In this document: positions 59,723-64,000 of the stretch, piece after piece
How the letters are laid out: the number at the start of each line of letters is the position of its first letter
Position numbering within the stretch: the stretch's first letter is position 1
Source: Phragmites australis
Taxonomy: Eukaryota; Streptophyta; Magnoliopsida; Poales; Poaceae
Length of the DNA stretch: 64,000 bases
Assembly: GCF_958298935.1 (NCBI RefSeq)
Contig: NC_084921.1
Span: 72,001-136,000 of the forward strand
Direction: 5' to 3'
Made by a program: the position numbers and the translations under genes
The notes under the pieces: model-generated
Told to the model about the DNA's origin: nothing
The model's database searches: none
What the model saw: the letters and a program-made list of their open reading frames with translations, nothing else

Positions 59723-60739
59723 ATGGGGAGAGTGCACCCTTGCTGCTCGGAGGAGACGAAGAAGCTGAGGAAAGGGCTGTGGTCACCGGAGGAGGACGAA
59801 AGGCTCGCCTCCCACATCGCCTGCTTCGGTGTCAGCTGCTGGAGCTCCATCCCCGAACTTGCAGGTGATACATTTGTTGTTGCCTCCTTATTTTCCTCGT
59901 CGGTTTAAGCTTTTAGGTGAAGTAGCAAGAGTTACAACAGTGTATCCACGCGGCGCCATCCACCTGTTCTTGTTACTGATATGGAGTATGTCGCTGTTTG
60001 AAGGCTTGCAGAGGTGCGGCAAGAGCTGCCGGCTGCGGTGGATGAACTACCTGCGGCCGGACCTCAAGCGCGGCCGCTTCTCGCAGCGGGAAGAAGAACT
60101 CATCGTGGCTCTCCACAGAGCCCTTGGCAATAGGTGATTATATTGAGATCAGCAGCTCCACAACTTGATTTACAGATCGTCAATTGTGAATAAATCAGTC
60201 GATTGCAACATTGCAGCTGGTCCCAGATCGCTGCGAGGCTGCCCGGGAGGTCGGACAATGAGATCAAGAACTTCTGGAACGCGCAGCTGCGCAAGAAGCT
60301 CCGGAAAAAGGAGGCGTCCACGGCCGGGAGCAAAGACACCGCCGCGAGCAGCAACCGCCGCCGTGGCGAGGACGACCAGATAAAGGCGGCGCCGACGGTG
60401 TTCAACCCGTTCTCGGCTCGTGACGACCAGTCGCACCATGCCGGCCACGTCGCCGGTGCTGATGCCGGAAGCAGCTGCCACGAATCCTCCGCTGCCGGCA
60501 GCGCCGCCGTCGATGCAGCCGCGGCGACAGGTGGTGGCGCGGTCCTTGCGGACACTAACCGGAATGCGGTTGCTGCCGAGTCGGTGACGCCGTCGCCGAC
60601 GAGCACGAGCACGGAGGCGTGGGGCAGCGACGACGGGCTCTTGAGGGCGATGGTCGACGACACCTGCTGCTTCCTCCTCGGGGACTTGTACGACCATGAA
60701 GGACTGATCAGCTTCGGGGAAGGCCATGTGTTCAGTTGA
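59723..60739 (+). CDS. R2R3-MYB transcription factor
   Basis: Three exons, 59723-59864, 60004-60133 and 60217-60739, join in phase at the two intron positions usual for R2R3-MYB genes. They give 264 residues. R2 has W20, W40 and W60; R3 has F73, W92 and W111, the standard spacing. Motifs are [48 protein letters not shown] and [20 protein letters not shown]. The N-terminus (MGRVHPCC, then [11 protein letters not shown]) recalls the MYB61/MYB86 group, regulators of cell-wall and related programmes, but the subgroup is not proven. The tail is Ala/Ser-rich and ends in an acidic segment ([15 protein letters not shown]). Residue 91, formed across intron 2 as AG|C, is Ser where nearly all plant R2R3 proteins have Arg (GNRW). 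The start is the first ATG, in the family's usual MGR context. Confidence 0.93.
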
Positions 60740-62229
60740 TTCTTCAATCGGGTTCTTGTTTTTGCCATGATCGATTCCATTTGTTCGGGACAATACAATT
60801 TACAAGACGACTCTTGTGTAGCGTCTGTCAAATGAAATGTGCAAATCAAATGGAACAAATAGATAAATCTGTACTTTTATTATGTTACTATGTTTGTCGG
60901 GATTGTTGTTGAATACATCTACACGAGAGTTTACACATACGACTTAAAGTTGTATTAGCAGACATATGATAGGGTTAATATTAGATTTTTAATCTAGTCT
61001 CCTCATAAATATAAGAGGACTATTGTTGTAACCGTCGCAACGATATAGAGACGGGCTTGCATGGGTTGCCAACGGTTCTATGGGGGACCCAAGCGATCGG
61101 TGTTACAACTGTAGGGTGGAGCGTTCATAGTCATACTTCTGAGATGTAGATTTTGGCCGAAGCTCATCAACAAATATTGTATCTACAGTGTTATCTGTAA
61201 TCTTACATATATGGTTTGTTTCGGTAGATCCAAATTACTACATGAGAAAATTCTCTAACAATGTTGAAGGAAGAAAAGGGTCAAATGGTTTTCAGACCGA
61301 ATCAGAACAACAGAGCAATATAGTGTCAAATAATTTTCAGACCGAATCAGAATAACAGAGCAATATAATGTGAATGAACTAATACTTCAGAGTAGACAAA
61401 AAAGTCTGTCGATGACACGCTACTGAACTTCTAGCTGCTACAGTTGTCAATTATTTTTTTCCCAACGATCTGAAAGGGCTGCTAATAGGGTGCAGTCTAG
61501 ATGCATTGCATTGACATCTTCGGTAGTTGACGCCTAAATTTCTAATTACCGCTTGGCGAATACTATACATTTGCTCCTTTCTCTTTCATGAAACCAGACG
61601 ACAAAGTTCTTTCGTTGGTACTTGGCATGCGGTCTGTAGAATCAAGCGAGTCTTTTCTTTTCTTTTCTTTCTCTTGAGAGGAAATAATTAAGCAGGCCTT
61701 AGCACGAGATGGAATTAGATCAGTGTAGAAAATCTACACCTTATTGGGCCGTCTTCTGGGACATGGGCATTTCCCAACCCAGTAATTGTGCATGGGCTGC
61801 ATATGTGAAAAAGGACCGGGTCGTGATGGTCAGATGGGCCAAGCTAGCCATGGTTTGAGAGTTTTTTTTTATATTTTCTAACATTGTTATTTAAATAAAT
61901 AGACTCTGATGGAACGATTTGTATAAATAGACGTCTATCACCCTTAAAAAGATTGTAACTCTTTCAGAGGACGGCTAGTATGCTACAATGGCACGGGTAT
62001 CTCTTACCGCCCTCTAAGAGATCGATTAGACCCTACACTCCCCTTTTCATCCTTTGAGAGGCGGTTAGTGCCCGTGCCAAACCCCCCAGCGCCCCCCTTA
62101 CCACCCTCTCAAGGGCAGTTAGCCCCTCCCACCACGCACGCCCTCCCCCACCCAACACACTATAAATAGATTGAAAATAAGTCAAAATAGGCATTTAAAT
62201 ACAGAAAAATAAAAGAGAGGGAGACAAGA
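60740..62229. other. 3' flank of MYB and repeat-derived DNA
   Basis: The MYB 3' UTR probably ends near 60880. From 60897 to about 61250 the sequence looks LTR-like (TGTCGGGATTG start, AGAGGACTATTGTTGTAACC), but no matching end was found. 61865-62160 has several copies of (C)CCTCT(C/A)A(A/G)(G/A)G-type sequence and GGCGGTTAG, possibly the MULE end region. No gene. Confidence 0.35.
61280..61369. repeat. Tandem duplication, 45-bp unit
   Basis: Two adjacent copies of GTCAAAT(G/A)(G/A)TTTTCAGACC through CAGAGCAATATA differ at a few bases. Confidence 0.85.
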
Positions 62230-63357
62230 TGAGAGGGAGGTAGTGCAGGAGATGCAACCGAATGGTGTAGCCGATGAGGGGGAGCACATCTCTAGCATAA
62301 TTGAAGAGATGGAAAGGGAGGATCAGGAGCTTGAGGAATCTATTGTTGATGAGGATTCATCTGAAGAGGAGGAAAATACTCCTGTTCCTGCAGAGTAGAG
62401 GAATCAGGATTTTCGAAGCTAGTGGTCAGTGAAGGTCATCTGATACCGTGGGAATATAATGAGAATGAGGTGTCCTACAGTGCTATGTACCCTACTAAGG
62501 AGGCTGCTATTGATGCAGTGAAATTCTGGTCGCTGTCTTTTTGGAGATAGTTCAAGGTTGTGAAGTCAAGTAAAAGAGAGTATAACGTCAAGTCTTTGGT
62601 GTCTGATTGTCCATGGTGGGTGCACGTATTTACGGGGAAGTGCGTTGACCACTTATAGTGCTCAATAGTTAGGGAGCATAACTGCCACATTGAGGAAATA
62701 AAGTTGTTCCACAGGAACTTGCTATCTCCTTTTTGTTGCCAATGTTATATACGGAGAGATTGTGGGTAACCTAAAGTATGAGTGACATTCAATAATCTGT
62801 GTTTTGAGGAATGGTTACAATACGCAATAAACTACGTCAAGGCATGATGGACGAAACAGAAGATTATTGAGATGATGTTTGGGATATACGAAGATTCATA
62901 TGATAACTTACCATGTCAACTAGCCACAATATGTGCGAGAAACCTTAGAAATTACTTTGATATCAAGCATTACCCCTCGAATGAGAAGCCTGGAAAGCGA
63001 GTATTGTAGTGTGCTTTCTTTGTATTTGCAGCAACCATCAAGGCATTTAGGCATTGTCAACAAATCATTTGCTTGGACGGGACGTTCCTCACTAGGAAGT
63101 ATAAATGACATATACTATCTACAATTGGGGTAGACGGGAAAAACCAAGTCATGCCACTGGGTTTTACCTTCGTGGAGAGTGAGAATGGGGACAACCGGTA
63201 TTGGTTTCTTGAGCGGGTCACGCATGTTATTGTTCTGGTCCAGCCTGATATTTGTTTGATTCATGTTAGACATGCAGGGCTGTTGCAAGCTTTGCTGGAT
63301 ATGCAATATGGCATTGTTCGACGATGTGTAAGACCTAAGTTGCCCAAATGTACGTAG
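62230..63357 (+). pseudogene. MULE (Mutator-like) transposase, broken
   Basis: An acidic N-terminal stretch (EEMEREDQELEESIVDEDSS) is followed by the MuDR DNA-binding region (SAMYPTKEAAIDAVKFWSLS ... SDCPWWVHVFTGKC). Then come YDNLPCQLATICARNLRNYF and the catalytic start FRHCQQIICLDGTFLTRKYK. The first catalytic Asp is at 63076-63078. A conserved block GVDGKNQVMPLGFTFVESEN and CLIHVRHAGLLQAL follows. TAG and TGA stops and frame changes are scattered, one right after TRKYK where the family has Gly. The remainder of the DDE core is missing. Confidence 0.85.
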
Positions 63358-63362
63358 TAAAT

Positions 63363-63702
63363 AAACAGAAGATGAAGTCCACACCGGGACGTCGACAAAC
63401 TCGGTTGATTTAGAATGATATGGATGAATCTGAGGCAGGTCCAAGGGTGAAGCGATGCAGCAAGTGCGATGAAAATGGTCACACATACAAAAACTATCCG
63501 AAAAATGCACCTGCTATGTATATAGGGTCAACAAACAGAAGATGAAGTACACACCGGGACGTCGATAAAGTCGGTTGATTCAGAATGATATGGATGAATC
63601 CGAGGCAGGTCCAAGGGTGAAGCGATGCAGGAAGTGCGATGAAAATGGTCACACATACAAAAACTATCTGAAAAATGCACCTGCTATGTAGATAGGGTCA
63701 TG
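63363..63702 (+). repeat. Tandem duplication of MULE zinc-knuckle segment, 170-bp unit
   Basis: Two adjacent copies (63363-63532 and 63533-63702) carry the segment VKRCSKCDENGHTYKNYPKN, the CCHC zinc knuckle near the end of MULE transposases. In both copies the last zinc-ligand position reads Tyr (NYP) where Cys is normal. The unit is not a multiple of three, so the two copies are out of frame with each other. Confidence 0.85.
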
Positions 63703-63922
63703 ATAGCAGTCAAGAACGAATGTGTTCAACGTATCTCAGTTTTATATTTATAAGTTGATCGCCTTACCTATTTACGTTATATTTGGACCTTACAATTCTA
63801 TTTGATTGTGTACCTGTATGTTGTAATCTGTTCATGTAACTGTTTGTACTTGTATGTTATATGTTGTTCACGTAACTATGTGTATATGTATGATACAGAC
63901 TGTTTAATTTGATTTCAATGCA

Positions 63923-64000
63923 GATCTGGCCCATCTACCGATCCCCGAGCTTCTTGACCCTACAGTGGACAAGAAACACCGCAACTTCTTGTCTGTCGTT
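63923..64000 (+). CDS. Probable exon running off the window end
   Basis: After a good acceptor (TTTCAATGCAG) the frame reads DLAHLPIPELLDPTVDKKHR then NFLSVV to the last base. It resembles the start of a plant-mobile-domain segment, often found near MULE genes, but the visible part is too short to be sure. Confidence 0.4.

Noticed and set aside
60100..60858. 252-codon minus-strand frame
   Set aside because: It is antisense to the MYB third exon, which has clear domain and splice evidence on the + strand.
60897..61250. Solo LTR starting TGTCGGGATTG
   Set aside because: No convincing CA end or target duplication, and no similarity to other LTRs in the window.
1..64000. CRISPR arrays, prokaryotic operons or phage elements
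   Set aside because: Introns, plant gene families and grass transposons fill the window; the tandem repeats are LTR or simple repeats without spacers.

Overview
This is a plant nuclear genomic window, almost certainly from a grass and probably a panicoid. The evidence is GT-AG introns, a split R2R3-MYB gene, dense nested transposons of grass-typical families, LTRs carrying repeated CACCGG...CCGGTG motifs, and GC-rich first exons beside AT-rich intergenic DNA. I recognise two credible host genes. The 3' part of a GT106 O-fucosyltransferase-like gene lies on the + strand at 143-1619. A complete three-exon R2R3-MYB gene lies on the + strand at 59723-60739. Two host-like fragments also occur: an orphan terminal exon of an alpha/beta hydrolase (3168-3312, minus) and a plant-mobile-domain-like fragment (about 23640-27170, minus) split by a transposon.

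From about 2 to 31 kb the window is a graveyard of DNA transposons and retroelement pieces. It holds a short foldback MITE (2283-2391), a diverged duplicated block (5815-6300 and 7395-7900), and an Ac/Ds-like hAT element of 868 bp (10828-11695). A PIF/Harbinger-type MITE with TTA duplications follows (12439-12696), then a hAT element with matching ends and a dead transposase (14602-17270). A Maximus/SIRE-like copia solo LTR lies at 17715-19481. Two CACTA elements share subterminal repeats (21968-23179 and 23966-26861); the second is bounded by AAT on both sides. After these come a LINE 3' end with poly(A) tail (minus), a copia reverse transcriptase/RNase H fragment that keeps YVDD (minus), and an LTR-like block.

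From about 31.5 to 39.5 kb there is a decayed CACTA TNP2-type transposase, a second CACTA-like element with an Ulp1-like tail, another PIF-type MITE (37004-37275, TAA duplications), and a degenerate ACTACTGA-type repeat of about 530 bp.

From 39667 to 53542 a minus-strand Maximus/SIRE-like copia element has two LTRs of almost equal length (1656 and 1663 bp), a tRNA-iMet-type primer site and a decayed gag, but no pol. Its gag is interrupted by a minus-strand Ty3-gypsy element (43347-50681) flanked by a perfect 5-bp duplication, ACTTG. The gypsy element keeps an open 599-codon RNase H-integrase reading frame, has lost gag, protease and reverse transcriptase, and carries an extra ORF antisense to pol, as Tat-lineage elements do. 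Its right LTR holds six exact-period 73-bp repeats plus diverged copies.

From 53.5 to 64 kb there is an LTR-like 83-bp triplication, a long foldback, a 1.5-kb PIF-type element with TAA duplications, the MYB gene with a TATA box and ACGT-core sites upstream, and a decayed MULE transposase whose zinc-knuckle segment is duplicated in tandem. The window ends in a probable further exon. Nothing here is bacterial. The novelty lies in transposon architecture, not in a new gene system.
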